Assembly (NCBI GenBank): GCA_022791995.1
Contig: JAAWAD010000013.1
Coordinates: forward strand, 1-50,150
Source of the DNA: Lawsonibacter sp.
GTDB taxonomy: Bacteria; Bacillota; Clostridia; Oscillospirales; Oscillospiraceae
DNA length: 50,150 nucleotides
Direction: 5' to 3'
How positions within the stretch are numbered: position 1 is the first letter of the stretch; each line of letters begins with the position of its first letter. Under the pieces are notes generated by a model. That model did no database searches, was not told where the DNA came from, and worked only from the letters and a program-made list of their open reading frames with translations. The position numbers were made by a program, and so were the translations under genes. Below are positions 43,286 to 50,150 of this stretch, piece after piece.

Positions 43286-44221
43286 TTAGAGGAGGACAAG
43301 CACAAAATACGCCCCATAACCGGCCAGCAGGGCTCCGCCGCCCAGCCGTCCCAGCCGCCTGTTCCTGGCGCTGCATACCAACAGGAGCAGACCTGTCCCC
43401 ATCGCCACCCAGGCGTCCGTCTCAAAGGCTGGGGCAAAGGGCACCGGTGTAACCAGAGCGGAAGTCCCCACCACAAAAAGGATATTAAAGATATTGCTGC
43501 CCACAATGTTTCCAACCGCAATATCCGTGTTCCCCCTGGCAGCGGCAGAGACCGAGGTAAACAGCTCCGGCAGAGAGGTCCCCAACGCCACAATGGTCAA
43601 GCCTATCAGTCGTTCGCTCATTCCCAGAATGCGGGCCAGATCTGTGGCCCCATCCACCGCCACACTGCTCCCTGCCACAATAAGGGCCAGTCCCACCACG
43701 GTGCCCACCAGAGACTGCCACAGCGCCCGCTCCTTCCGGGATACAGCTGTTTCCATGCCTCTGCCCTTTTGGGCCATCCAGCACAGGTAAACAAAATATA
43801 TCCCAAACAGAAGCCACAGCACTACGCCCTCTCCAAATCCCACTGTGCCGCTCCGCCCCTGGATGAACAGCACCCCTGTCACAGCAATCAGAAAGGGGAG
43901 CTCCACTCTCATTGTGGACTTTTCAATCGACAAGGGCGCTACTGCTGCCGACAGACCCAGGATAACCAGAATATTCAAGATATTGCTGCCCAGTACGTTG
44001 CCGATAGTGATGTCGGCGCTCCCCCGCAGCGCGGCAGAGATGCTCACCGCCGCCTCGGGCGTACTGGTGCCCATGGCCACAATGGTCAGACCAATCACCA
44101 GCTGCGGAATCCCAAACCGGGCCGCGATGCTGGAGGCCCCCTCCACAAACCAGTCCGCTCCCTTTGCCAGCATTCCGAAGCCGAGAGCCAGCAGCGCCAG
44201 AGAAATTGCAATTTCTGTCAT
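43286..44221 (-). CDS. CaCA-family sodium/calcium-type cation exchanger under a Mn2+ riboswitch
   Basis: A 311-residue protein with ten or so TM helices and two inverted alpha-repeats: GTSTPEAAVSISAALRG with GNVLGSNILNIL, and GTSLPELFTSVSAAARG with GNIVGSNIFNIL. These are the ion-binding hallmarks of YrbG-like exchangers. ATG 44221 has GGAGG 9 nt away, while the in-frame ATG at 44230 abuts that site. The mRNA leader carries a yybP-ykoY-type riboswitch, so the exported ion is perhaps Mn2+ rather than, or as well as, Ca2+. That is inference from the regulator. Confidence 0.93.
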   Translation of the reverse strand: MTEIAISLALLALGFGMLAKGADWFVEGASSIAARFGIPQLVIGLTIVAMGTSTPEAAVSISAALRGSADITIGNVLGSNILNILVILGLSAAVAPLSIEKSTMRVELPFLIAVTGVLFIQGRSGTVGFGEGVVLWLLFGIYFVYLCWMAQKGRGMETAVSRKERALWQSLVGTVVGLALIVAGSSVAVDGATDLARILGMSERLIGLTIVALGTSLPELFTSVSAAARGNTDIAVGNIVGSNIFNILFVVGTSALVTPVPFAPAFETDAWVAMGTGLLLLVCSARNRRLGRLGGGALLAGYGAYFVLVLL

Positions 44222-44305
44222 ATTGAACATCCTCCTTGGCAGTGTCCGGTCTGTCCCACTCTCCAGCCTGCCCCTTTTCTGGAAGAAGCATCCCGCCGGA
44301 CAGAC

Positions 44306-44353
44306 AAAAAGGCGACAACCTCACTGCATTCTTACAGCAAAGTCTCGCCTTTT
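44306..44353 (-). terminator. Riboswitch expression-platform terminator
   Basis: On the minus strand AAAAGGCGA (44353-44345) can pair with TCGCCTTTTT (44315-44306), ending in a U run. The 5' arm is part of the closing strand of the aptamer, so aptamer folding and terminator are mutually exclusive. This fits an ON switch. Confidence 0.8.
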
Positions 44354-44428
44354 CCTTACGGGACCGGATTTTGAAATCGTACTGACGGCCCCGTAAACAT
44401 GGATTTCTCCATGCAAGCTACTCCCTTT
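44339..44428 (-). ncRNA. yybP-ykoY (Mn2+-sensing) riboswitch aptamer
   Basis: Reading the minus strand, AAAGGGAGTAGC (44428-44417) matches the conserved GGGGAGUAGC 5' part. A central CAUGGA stem, GCCGTCAGTACGA and CCGG.CCCGTAAGGA elements follow, then GGCGAGACTTT (44349-44339), the typical 3' closing strand. The family responds to Mn2+. It lies between a strong promoter and a terminator, ahead of the exchanger. Confidence 0.88.
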
Positions 44429-44438
44429 GTCGGAAACA

Positions 44439-44467
44439 AGCATACCATAGATTCCCCTGCTTGTCAA
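44439..44467 (-). promoter_or_regulatory. Promoter of the riboswitch-exchanger unit
   Basis: Minus strand TTGACA (44467-44462), a 17-nt spacer and TATGCT (44444-44439) with TG-G before it (extended -10). The expected start site is just before the aptamer. Confidence 0.88.
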
Positions 44468-44553
44468 CGAAAATTCCTTGGCATCCCGGCAAAGCGCTCA
44501 GAAACACCCAGGCAGGGGCAGCCCCAAGCAGAACCAGATTTCCGGCGGTTGAT

Positions 44554-45078
44554 TTATGGCAGGATTTCGATTTGACACATCTCCATGGTTTTCAGCGCCG
44601 CCTGATGGCTCTCTGGCGTCACGCCGGCACAGGCGGAGGCAATCACCCGAATGGGGGTTTCTGGAAGATATGCCTTCAGGAGTAGCGCGTTGGAGACGAC
44701 ACAAATGTCGGTGCAGAGACCCACAATCGTAATTTCCAAGTCGTCCGTTTTTGCCAAGGACGCCACTTTTTCCGCCAGCTTTTTGGAAGCGAACGTGGAT
44801 TTCCCCATCATCATCGCTCCATTCAGCGCCGCAGTAATTCTGGGGTGGAGGTTCCAGCCCAAAGTCCCCTTGATACAGTGCGGCACAGGCAGCTTTCGTC
44901 CCTCCTGGGTATCCAGATAGTCCTCCCCATGGGTGTCCCGCGTGGCGATAATGTCCTCCAAAGGGTACTTGTAAATCACCTGAACCACTTTATCCAGGAT
45001 AGCCTCTGCCTCCGGGGTGCCCAGAGGGCCATCAATAAAATCATTCTGCATATCAATCACCAACAGAATTTTCCGCAT
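44554..45078 (-). CDS. Cysteine hydrolase, nicotinamidase-like
   Basis: A 174-residue isochorismatase-fold protein. The catalytic Asp is in LVIDMQNDFIDG, the Lys in HCIKGT and the nucleophilic Cys in VGLCTDICV. The D-x-H...H metal pattern (TRDTHGEDY, VPHC) is that of nicotinamidases, which deamidate nicotinamide in NAD salvage. I use ATG 45078 (AAAGGAG 11 nt upstream). It starts inside the last 26 nt of the MmcQ/YjbR-like gene. Confidence 0.87.
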   Translation of the reverse strand: MRKILLVIDMQNDFIDGPLGTPEAEAILDKVVQVIYKYPLEDIIATRDTHGEDYLDTQEGRKLPVPHCIKGTLGWNLHPRITAALNGAMMMGKSTFASKKLAEKVASLAKTDDLEITIVGLCTDICVVSNALLLKAYLPETPIRVIASACAGVTPESHQAALKTMEMCQIEILP

Positions 45079-45475
45079 CACTTGCCAGCTCCTTTTTTCT
45101 TTTTCGTTTGGGGGCAACACTGCCATAGCTCAGCTCCAGCAGCGGGACAATTTGGTCGTCTGAAACCGCACCGTTGAGCAGAATGGAAACCCAGCTACTC
45201 TTGTTCATGTGGTAGGCAGGCAGAAAGCCCTTTTGCGGCAGAAGCGCATCCACCATGATGGTTCCGCACTTCACGTTCAGGATGTCCACCGGCTCCTCCC
45301 CCACAAGGCCAAGGCGGCTGGAGCGCACGGTCATCACAATGGCGTACCACTTTTTACTGGAAGGGTGGCGAAATACTGCACAGCCCGGCGTATCCGCCCA
45401 CAGATACTCCGCCTGCGTTCCGTACGTGTCCTGCATGTGCTGTATAAGGCGCGCACGCTGCAGCCTGTTCTCCAT
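45053..45475 (-). CDS. MmcQ/YjbR family protein
   Basis: A 140-residue protein with the CyaY-like fold family pattern: HMQDTYGTQAEYLW, the AVFRHPSSKKWYAIVM strands, LGL..VDILNVKCG, FLPAYHMNKSSWVSILL and the closing LLELSYGSVAPKRK. Members are small DNA-binding-like or ligand-binding proteins of unknown role. GAGG is 6 nt before ATG 45475. A lysine/arginine-rich tail (KRKRKKE) is present. Confidence 0.88.
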   Translation of the reverse strand: MENRLQRARLIQHMQDTYGTQAEYLWADTPGCAVFRHPSSKKWYAIVMTVRSSRLGLVGEEPVDILNVKCGTIMVDALLPQKGFLPAYHMNKSSWVSILLNGAVSDDQIVPLLELSYGSVAPKRKRKKELASDAENSVGD

Positions 45476-45535
45476 ACAAATCCTCTTTTCCTGTCAGCCC
45501 CTTCTCGCACAGTCCGGCAGCCTGGAGAGGCTCAT

Positions 45536-46198
45536 TCAAACTGAGTCTTTTAAATCATGCTGGATGGCCTGCCTCACGCTCTCCAAATCCGGATCGCAGA
45601 GCAACGGCAGAACAGCCGCCAGCCTCTCTGGGGGGAGGTTCCACCACTGCCACTTCAACAGCAGCTCTGTAAGCTCGTCATCGAAGCGCTGCTTGATCCA
45701 TGCGGCAGGGTTTCCGCCCACCACACTATATGGAGCAACCTCCCGTGTAACCACCGAATATGCGGCAATGATCGCGCCGTCGCCGATCCGCACGCCTGGC
45801 ATGATGACGCTCTCACGCCCGATCCATACATCATTGCCAACCACAATATCCCCCTTAAAGGGGAGCTGTGACATATGGGGCGGCGTCCTCTCCGCCCAGA
45901 GACCGCCGAACACATGGAACGGATAGGTTGTTACGCTGCTGATTCGATGATTTGCCGGCCCCATAATGAACTTGACGCCGGAGGCGATTGCGCAGAACTT
46001 CCCTACAATGAGCCGGTCGCCAAACTCCGGGTAGTTGAACAGGACATTGTTCTGCTCAAAGCCAGCCGGATCTGAGGGGTCGTCGTAGTAGGTATAATCG
46101 CCGATGATAATATTCGGCGCCTTGACAACATTTTTAATAAAGCACGAGGTCCCATATTCGTTCGGAACCATCACATCGGGATTCGGCATTGTGTTCAT
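45536..46198 (-). CDS. Vat/CatB-type xenobiotic acetyltransferase
   Basis: A 220-residue left-handed beta-helix (hexapeptide) acetyltransferase. The Vat hallmarks are present: IIIGDYTYYDDP, KFCAIASGVKFIMGPANHRISSVTTYPF with the catalytic His, FGGLW, GNDVWIGRESVIMPGVRIGDGAIIAAYSVVT and PYSVVGGNPA. Family members acetylate streptogramin A or chloramphenicol. Whether this chromosomal copy confers resistance is unknown. I use ATG 46198 with AGGAGG 10 nt upstream. A short leader peptide gene precedes it and its stop codon overlaps that AGGAGG. Confidence 0.88.
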   Translation of the reverse strand: MNTMPNPDVMVPNEYGTSCFIKNVVKAPNIIIGDYTYYDDPSDPAGFEQNNVLFNYPEFGDRLIVGKFCAIASGVKFIMGPANHRISSVTTYPFHVFGGLWAERTPPHMSQLPFKGDIVVGNDVWIGRESVIMPGVRIGDGAIIAAYSVVTREVAPYSVVGGNPAAWIKQRFDDELTELLLKWQWWNLPPERLAAVLPLLCDPDLESVRQAIQHDLKDSV

Positions 46199-46212
46199 AC
46201 AGTTTTTTCCTC

Positions 46213-46287
46213 CTATTTTATCGTGATCACATCCTTTCCCCGGCAAAGTATCACTGCGACTGCCCGTATTGCTCGAAGTGAACGCAT
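46213..46287 (-). CDS. 24-residue leader peptide before the acetyltransferase gene
   Basis: ATG 46287 with GGGAGG 8 nt upstream opens a 24-codon frame. The peptide is Arg-rich in its first half (MRSLRAIRAVAV) and ends at TAG 46215-46213. That stop overlaps the AGGAGG of the acetyltransferase gene. The layout is that of translational-attenuation leaders of antibiotic-inducible resistance genes. It is too short to identify by homology. Confidence 0.65.
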   Translation of the reverse strand: MRSLRAIRAVAVILCRGKDVITIK

Positions 46288-46316
46288 ACCCGGAACCTCC
46301 CTTGTGTTATAAAAAT

Positions 46317-46345
46317 ATTATAGCATAAATTACACAGTGCTGCAA
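46317..46345 (-). promoter_or_regulatory. Promoter of the leader/acetyltransferase unit
   Basis: Minus strand TTGCAG (46345-46340), a 17-nt spacer and a perfect TATAAT (46322-46317), giving a start near 46310, about 22 nt before the leader ATG. Confidence 0.85.
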
Positions 46346-46633
46346 GATACTGGCGGAACCGTCCCTTTTAAGGAACGTGTTGCCGGGATATAATTTCGGC
46401 GGTTTCCACAAAAGCACATTGAAATAGCAGGCGTCCTGTGCTATAATCGGCTCAACAAATTAGATATTTTAACGAGTGGCTTGACAAAGTGGCTTTCAGC
46501 AACATTAATCTGAAAAGGGATGCGGTGCCTGGTACGACGACAGAATTTTCAACCGGAATATTGTAAAATTCAGTCTATAGAATATTGATTGCTTTTCTCT
46601 CATCCATGTGATATACTTCTACTCCAATAGATA
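46346..46633 (+). other. Intergenic stretch with an unassigned promoter and a short frame
   Basis: No full gene is seen. A promoter-like TTGAAA (46419-46424), 17 nt, TATAAT (46442-46447) lies on the plus strand. A frame from 46453 to TAA 46564-46566 has no start codon and reads like a protein C-terminus (YFNEWLDKVAFSNINLKRD). It may be the worn end of a lost gene. Confidence 0.4.
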
Positions 46634-46684
46634 GAAACCGCTCTCTGGCCGGGCGGTTTCAAAGCCCGCGCCGGGTACCGGCGC
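46634..46684 (+). promoter_or_regulatory. Tandem hairpins in the leader of the CNNM/CorC gene
   Basis: GAAACCGC (46634-46641) pairs with GCGGTTTC (46653-46660). GCGCCGG (46668/70 region) pairs with CCGGCGC (46678-46684) around a 3-nt loop. Both lie between a TATACT-type -10 at about 46612 and the start at 46713. I do not recognise a known riboswitch. Confidence 0.5.
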
Positions 46685-46712
46685 AGTCTAAAATAGGAGT
46701 GACATTCCTTCT

Positions 46713-47963
46713 ATGGAGCTTGACCAAGAAAGCATCTCTATGCTTATTGCTCTGGCGGTGCTGGTTGCCTTGTCCGCCTACTTCTCCGCCACAGAGACCG
46801 CCTTTACCTCTCTGAACCGTATCCGAATGAAGAACCGGGCGGAGAACGGCAGCCGCCGGGCCGCCAAAACACTGGCCCTGGCCGAGGAGTATGACAAACT
46901 GCTGTCTACCATTCTCATCGGCAATAATATTGTCAACATTTCCGCCACCACCGTGGCCACTGTGCTGTGTACCAGGTGGTTCCACCAATACGGTCCCACT
47001 GTGGCTACCGCAGCGCTGACTGTTATCATTCTGATTTTCGGCGAGATCTCCCCCAAAAGCCTGGCCAAGGAATCGCCAGAGAGCTTTGCGATGTTCGCCG
47101 CTCCCCTGCTCCGCCTGCTGATGGTGGTGCTTACTCCGGCCAACTTCCTCTTTTCCCTGTGGAAAAAGCTGCTGAGTCGGGTATTCCGCCGTCGGGGAGA
47201 GGACGGTATTACAGAGGAGGAGCTGGTCGGCATGGTGGACCAGGCAGAGAACGAAGGCGGGCTGGATGCCCATGAGAGCGACCTGATCCGCAACGCCATC
47301 GAGTTCAACGATCTGGAGGTCTCGGAAATCCTCACACCTCGGGTGGACCTGTCCGCCGCCCCGGAGAACTGCTCCATGGAGGAGCTGGCCGCCCTCTTTG
47401 CCGGCAGTGGCTACTCCCGCCTGCCCATCTACCACGAGACCATCGACAATATTGTGGGCGTTATTCACGAAAAGGACTTCTACGCCGCCCGATACCGTGG
47501 AGAAACCGACATCTCCCGCCTGATTTCCCCCGTATTTTACACCACGGGAAACACCAAAATCTCAGAACTGCTGCGGATTCTTCAGAAGAATAAGGCCCAC
47601 ATGGCGGTGGTGGTGGACGAATATGGCGGCACCCAGGGCATCGCCACCCTGGAGGACATTCTGGAGGAGCTGGTGGGAGAAATCTGGGACGAACACGACG
47701 AGGTGATTGAGTCCTTTCGGAAGCAGGCCAATGGCAGCTACCTGATTGCCTGCTCCGCCAGCCTGGACGACATGTATGACCTGTTTCAGGTAAAGGGCTC
47801 CTGCGGTGCAGCTACCGTTTCCGGCTGGGTCATGGAGCAGGTGGGACGGGTCCCGGAGGAAGGAGACCAGTTCCAGGCTGAGGGTCTGGAGGTCCTTGTC
47901 ACCCGAGTGGAGCATCGCCGGGTGCTGGAAATTCAGGTCCGTGTTATAGAGGATGCCTCCTGA
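46713..47963 (+). CDS. Hemolysin C/CNNM-type membrane protein with CBS pair and CorC domain
   Basis: A 416-residue protein. An N-terminal DUF21/CNNM transmembrane domain (about 1-190) starts with [18 protein letters not shown] and includes [17 protein letters not shown] pair (about 205-330) has [35 protein letters not shown] and [26 protein letters not shown]. The C-terminal CorC/HlyC domain follows. The family is linked to Mg2+/Co2+ efflux. The true ion here is unknown. ATG 46713 has AGGAG 9 nt upstream. It is monocistronic, followed by a terminator. Confidence 0.95.
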   Translation: MELDQESISMLIALAVLVALSAYFSATETAFTSLNRIRMKNRAENGSRRAAKTLALAEEYDKLLSTILIGNNIVNISATTVATVLCTRWFHQYGPTVATAALTVIILIFGEISPKSLAKESPESFAMFAAPLLRLLMVVLTPANFLFSLWKKLLSRVFRRRGEDGITEEELVGMVDQAENEGGLDAHESDLIRNAIEFNDLEVSEILTPRVDLSAAPENCSMEELAALFAGSGYSRLPIYHETIDNIVGVIHEKDFYAARYRGETDISRLISPVFYTTGNTKISELLRILQKNKAHMAVVVDEYGGTQGIATLEDILEELVGEIWDEHDEVIESFRKQANGSYLIACSASLDDMYDLFQVKGSCGAATVSGWVMEQVGRVPEEGDQFQAEGLEVLVTRVEHRRVLEIQVRVIEDAS

Positions 47964-47973
47964 CCCCCCATGA

Positions 47974-47993
47974 AGCCCCCTGAACAGGGGGCT
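47974..47993 (+). terminator. Terminator of the CNNM/CorC gene
   Basis: AGCCCCCT pairs with AGGGGGCT around GAAC, followed by GTTCTTCC, 11 nt past the stop. Confidence 0.8.
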
Positions 47994-48105
47994 GTTCTTC
48001 CGCCCAGAGGAGCTTCTCCCAAAATTCGGGCATCCTGTGCAAAAAACACCCAAGTCAGCCCTTTTTTTCTGCCAAATTCTATACGGATTGCTGCGGAAAA
48101 AGGAC

Positions 48106-48134
48106 TTGACGGCGGCAGGGAAAAATGATACAAT
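48106..48134 (+). promoter_or_regulatory. Promoter of the L7Ae-rpsL-rpsG-fusA operon
   Basis: TTGACG (48106-48111), 17 nt, TACAAT (48129-48134), giving a start near 48141 and a leader of about 78 nt to the first ATG. Confidence 0.85.
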
Positions 48135-48218
48135 TTCAAATCGTGATGGCAGGGATTTTGTGCCTCTTTGCCCGATGAAACACCCCCCCTGAACGCGGGG
48201 GCTGAGGAGGGTACCGAA

Positions 48219-48461
48219 ATGATTTCAGAGCTCAATACCTCCCGTAAGGTGGTGGGAGCCAAGCAGGTCAAGCGGGCCCTGCGGGACAGATGCGCCGCCC
48301 GGCTGTATATGGCCATAGACGCCGACCCCCGGCTGCTCCAGCCCCTGGTCCAGGAGGCGGTGCGCCAGCAGGTACCGGTGGAACAGGTCTCCTCCATGAA
48401 GGAGCTGGGCGCCGCCTGCGGCATCGCTGTAGGCGCCGCCGTGGCGATTTTATTGAAATGA
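48219..48461 (+). CDS. L7Ae-family ribosomal protein-like (YbxF-like)
   Basis: An 80-residue protein with the L7Ae RNA-binding fold: VVGAKQVKRALRDRCAARLYMAIDADP, then QQVPVEQVSSMKELGAACGIAVGAAVAILLK. Bacillus subtilis has the paralogue YbxF in the same place before rpsL, and such proteins bind K-turn RNA. ATG 48219 has GAGGAGGG about 9 nt upstream. It begins the translation operon. Confidence 0.93.
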   Translation: MISELNTSRKVVGAKQVKRALRDRCAARLYMAIDADPRLLQPLVQEAVRQQVPVEQVSSMKELGAACGIAVGAAVAILLK

Positions 48462-48585
48462 GCCAGCTCTGTAAGCCCTTCTGCATTCTCTTGATTTTAG
48501 CTAAAGAGGGATAAATTTTCCCACTTTTGTTAAAATATATATTACGCCTTACTCAAAAGGCAGAAACCAGGAAAGGAGGAACACT

Positions 48586-49008
48586 ATGCCTACGTTTAAT
48601 CAGCTGGTCCGCAAGGGACGTCAGCAGGTGACTGACAAGTCCACCTCTCCCGCCCTCCAGCACGGTCTGAACACCCTGAAGAACCGGTCCACCGACCTGT
48701 CCTCTCCCCAGAAGAGAGGTGTCTGCACCGCCGTGCGTACCTCCACCCCCAAGAAGCCCAACTCTGCGCTACGGAAAATCGCCCGTGTGCGTCTGACCAA
48801 CGGCTACGAGGTCACCGCTTATATCCCCGGTGTGGGCCACAACCTTCAGGAGCACTCTGTGGTCATGATCCGCGGCGGCCGTGTCAAGGACCTGCCCGGC
48901 GTGCGGTACCACATCATCCGCGGTCTGTTGGACACCCAGGGCGTCAGCGGCCGGATGCAAGCCCGCTCCAAGTACGGCGCCAAGCGGCCCAAGGCTGGTA
49001 AGAAATAA
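48586..49008 (+). CDS. rpsL: 30S ribosomal protein S12
   Basis: This 140-residue S12 is complete with [10 protein letters not shown], the [17 protein letters not shown] decoding loop, [29 protein letters not shown], and the basic [13 protein letters not shown] tail. The lysines corresponding to the classic streptomycin-resistance positions (in TPKKPNS and GGRVKDLPG) are wild type, so no such mutation is present. AAAGGAGG lies 8 nt before ATG 48586. A short AT-rich gap separates it from the L7Ae gene. Confidence 0.98.
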   Translation: MPTFNQLVRKGRQQVTDKSTSPALQHGLNTLKNRSTDLSSPQKRGVCTAVRTSTPKKPNSALRKIARVRLTNGYEVTAYIPGVGHNLQEHSVVMIRGGRVKDLPGVRYHIIRGLLDTQGVSGRMQARSKYGAKRPKAGKK

Positions 49009-49261
49009 TTTTTATTTCGGCAAAATTATTTCTTGCAGGGGCTGCCGTTCCCCGGCTGCCCGGTCTCCCGCCAAGGGAGGCGAAACTCAACTTGCATTGT
49101 GCGCACAGCGCAAGGCAAAATCTGCCTTGTCGGGCGTTTATTCATATATTTTTGTATGGGTAGACCTCGGACAGGCATTGTACGGAGACCTTTGGCCCTC
49201 CCTTCCAAGAGAGCCAAACTTCGAGTACCTATGAATTCTATTTTAGAAGGAGGGAAGCAAA
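49009..49261 (+). other. 253-nt gap between rpsL and rpsG
   Basis: Unusually long for these neighbours. It includes a GC-rich first part and an AT-rich middle. A promoter-like TTGTCG near 49129 has no strong -10 at 17 nt. The gap ends with AGAAGGAGGGAAG, the rpsG ribosome site. No gene or clear riboswitch is seen. Confidence 0.45.
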
Positions 49262-49732
49262 GTGCCCAGAAGAGGAAACGTACCCAAGCGGGAAATTTTA
49301 CCTGACCCGCTTTACAACTCTGTTCTGGTTACCAAGCTCGTCAACAGCATCATGCTGGATGGCAAAAAGGGCGTGGCCCAGAAGGTTGTCTATGGCGCTT
49401 TCGACATCATCCGGGAAAAGACCGATAAGGAGCCGATGGAGGTCTATACCCAAGCTCTGGAGAACATCATGCCCTCCCTGGAGGTTAAGGCCCGCCGTGT
49501 GGGTGGCGCCACCTACCAGGTGCCTATCGAGGTGCGGGCAGAGCGCCGGCAGACTCTCGGTCTGCGGTGGCTGACCACCTATGCCCGGAACCGGGGCGAG
49601 AAGACCATGAAGGAGCGCCTGGCCGGCGAGATTATGGACGCCGCCAACAACACAGGTTCTGCCGTCAAAAAGCGGGAGGATACCCACAAGATGGCCGAAT
49701 CCAACAAGGCGTTCGCCCACTATCGCTGGTAA
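49262..49732 (+). CDS. rpsG: 30S ribosomal protein S7
   Basis: A 156-residue S7 with [42 protein letters not shown], the [21 protein letters not shown]-contact strand, and the closing [24 protein letters not shown] tail. The start codon is GTG 49262. It binds 16S rRNA at the head of the 30S subunit and organises its assembly. Confidence 0.98.
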   Translation: MPRRGNVPKREILPDPLYNSVLVTKLVNSIMLDGKKGVAQKVVYGAFDIIREKTDKEPMEVYTQALENIMPSLEVKARRVGGATYQVPIEVRAERRQTLGLRWLTTYARNRGEKTMKERLAGEIMDAANNTGSAVKKREDTHKMAESNKAFAHYRW

Positions 49733-49753
49733 AGCCAAAGGAGTTCACGACCT

Positions 49754-50150
49754 ATGCCTAGAAAAGTTTCCCTGGAGAACACTCGGAATATCGGCATCAT
49801 GGCCCACATTGACGCGGGCAAGACAACCACCACCGAGCGCATTCTCTACTATACCGGCGTCAACTACAAGATCGGCGAGACCCACGAGGGAACCGCTACC
49901 ATGGACTGGATGACCCAGGAGCAGGAGCGCGGCATCACCATCACCTCCGCTGCCACTACCTGCTATTGGAAGGGCACCAAGGAGCAGTTCCCCCAGACCC
50001 GGATCAACATCATTGACACCCCGGGCCACGTGGACTTCACCGTGGAGGTGGAGCGCTCTGTGCGTGTGCTGGACGGTTCCGTAACCGTTCTGTGCGCCAA
50101 GGGAGGCGTGGAGCCCCAGTCCGAGACCGTATGGCGTCAGGCGTACACCT
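49754..50150 (+). CDS. fusA: Elongation factor G (5' part)
   Basis: The first 132 codons of EF-G run from ATG 49754 (AAAGGAG upstream) to the window edge. The GTPase motifs are intact: the P-loop [15 protein letters not shown], switch [14 protein letters not shown], the DTPGHVDF switch II, and the start of the NKxD-side strand ([20 protein letters not shown], where CAKGG stands for the usual FCAVGG). It follows rpsG by 21 nt, so the operon order L7Ae-rpsL-rpsG-fusA is the standard one. Confidence 0.98.
   Translation, partial: MPRKVSLENTRNIGIMAHIDAGKTTTTERILYYTGVNYKIGETHEGTATMDWMTQEQERGITITSAATTCYWKGTKEQFPQTRINIIDTPGHVDFTVEVERSVRVLDGSVTVLCAKGGVEPQSETVWRQAYT

Noticed and set aside
49009-49261. 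A ribosomal-protein autoregulatory leader for rpsG.
   Set aside because: I looked for S7-binding-like or known leader structures and found only imperfect stems. The evidence is too weak to call.

Overview
The window is about 50 kb of high-GC Firmicutes DNA. It most likely comes from a gut-type Clostridia of the Oscillospiraceae (Flavonifractor / Pseudoflavonifractor / Lawsonibacter-like). The evidence is a Gram-positive PolC, SLH surface-anchoring domains, an L7Ae-like gene ahead of rpsL-rpsG-fusA, short-form HisG with HisZ, the pyrH-frr-uppS-cdsA-dxr-rseP-ispG-polC block, and AGGAGG ribosome binding sites throughout. The genus is inferred from this and was not tested by any search. I saw no rRNA, tRNA or CRISPR array.

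Layout. 1-182 is the last part of a large serine recombinase, probably the edge of a mobile element. 285-5304 (minus) is a tightly overlapping signalling operon: a REC/HD-GYP/GGDEF regulator, a stand-alone Hpt protein and a hybrid histidine kinase. 5660-10344 (minus) is a partial histidine operon hisZ-hisG-hisD-[DUF4261-like]-hisB with its own promoter and terminator. 10485-22287 (minus) is the conserved core of pyrH, frr, a 57-residue protein, uppS, cdsA, dxr, rseP, ispG, a small DUF protein and polC. It is split between cdsA and dxr by a small XRE regulator and a divergent 87-residue gene.

22377-30314 (minus) is a cell-surface module. It contains a 1657-residue secreted M60-type metalloprotease carrying a dockerin, a translationally coupled SLH protein whose N-terminal domain looks cohesin-like, and an SLH-anchored GH5 glycosidase. 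If the cohesin assignment is right, this is a two-gene mini-scaffold that anchors a mucin-type protease to the cell wall. 30529-35624 is a GntR-controlled catabolic operon (zinc alcohol dehydrogenase plus DctP-Q-M TRAP transporter) with matching operators. 35797-37991 is a UgtP/MGDG-type glycosyltransferase followed by a flippase-like membrane protein. 38058-39852 (minus) holds an Fe-S aldo/keto reductase and a histidine phosphatase.

40097-43086 (minus) is a decayed operon. Its amidohydrolase, permease and C69 dipeptidase are each broken, by a homopolymer frameshift, an in-frame stop, and a truncation plus frameshift. 43286-44467 is a CaCA-type cation exchanger behind a convincing yybP-ykoY (Mn2+) riboswitch with promoter and terminator. 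44554-46287 (minus) has a nicotinamidase-like hydrolase, an MmcQ/YjbR protein and a Vat/CatB-type acetyltransferase preceded by a leader peptide. 46713-47963 is a CNNM/CBS/CorC membrane protein. The window ends in the translation operon L7Ae-like, rpsL, rpsG and fusA (cut by the edge).
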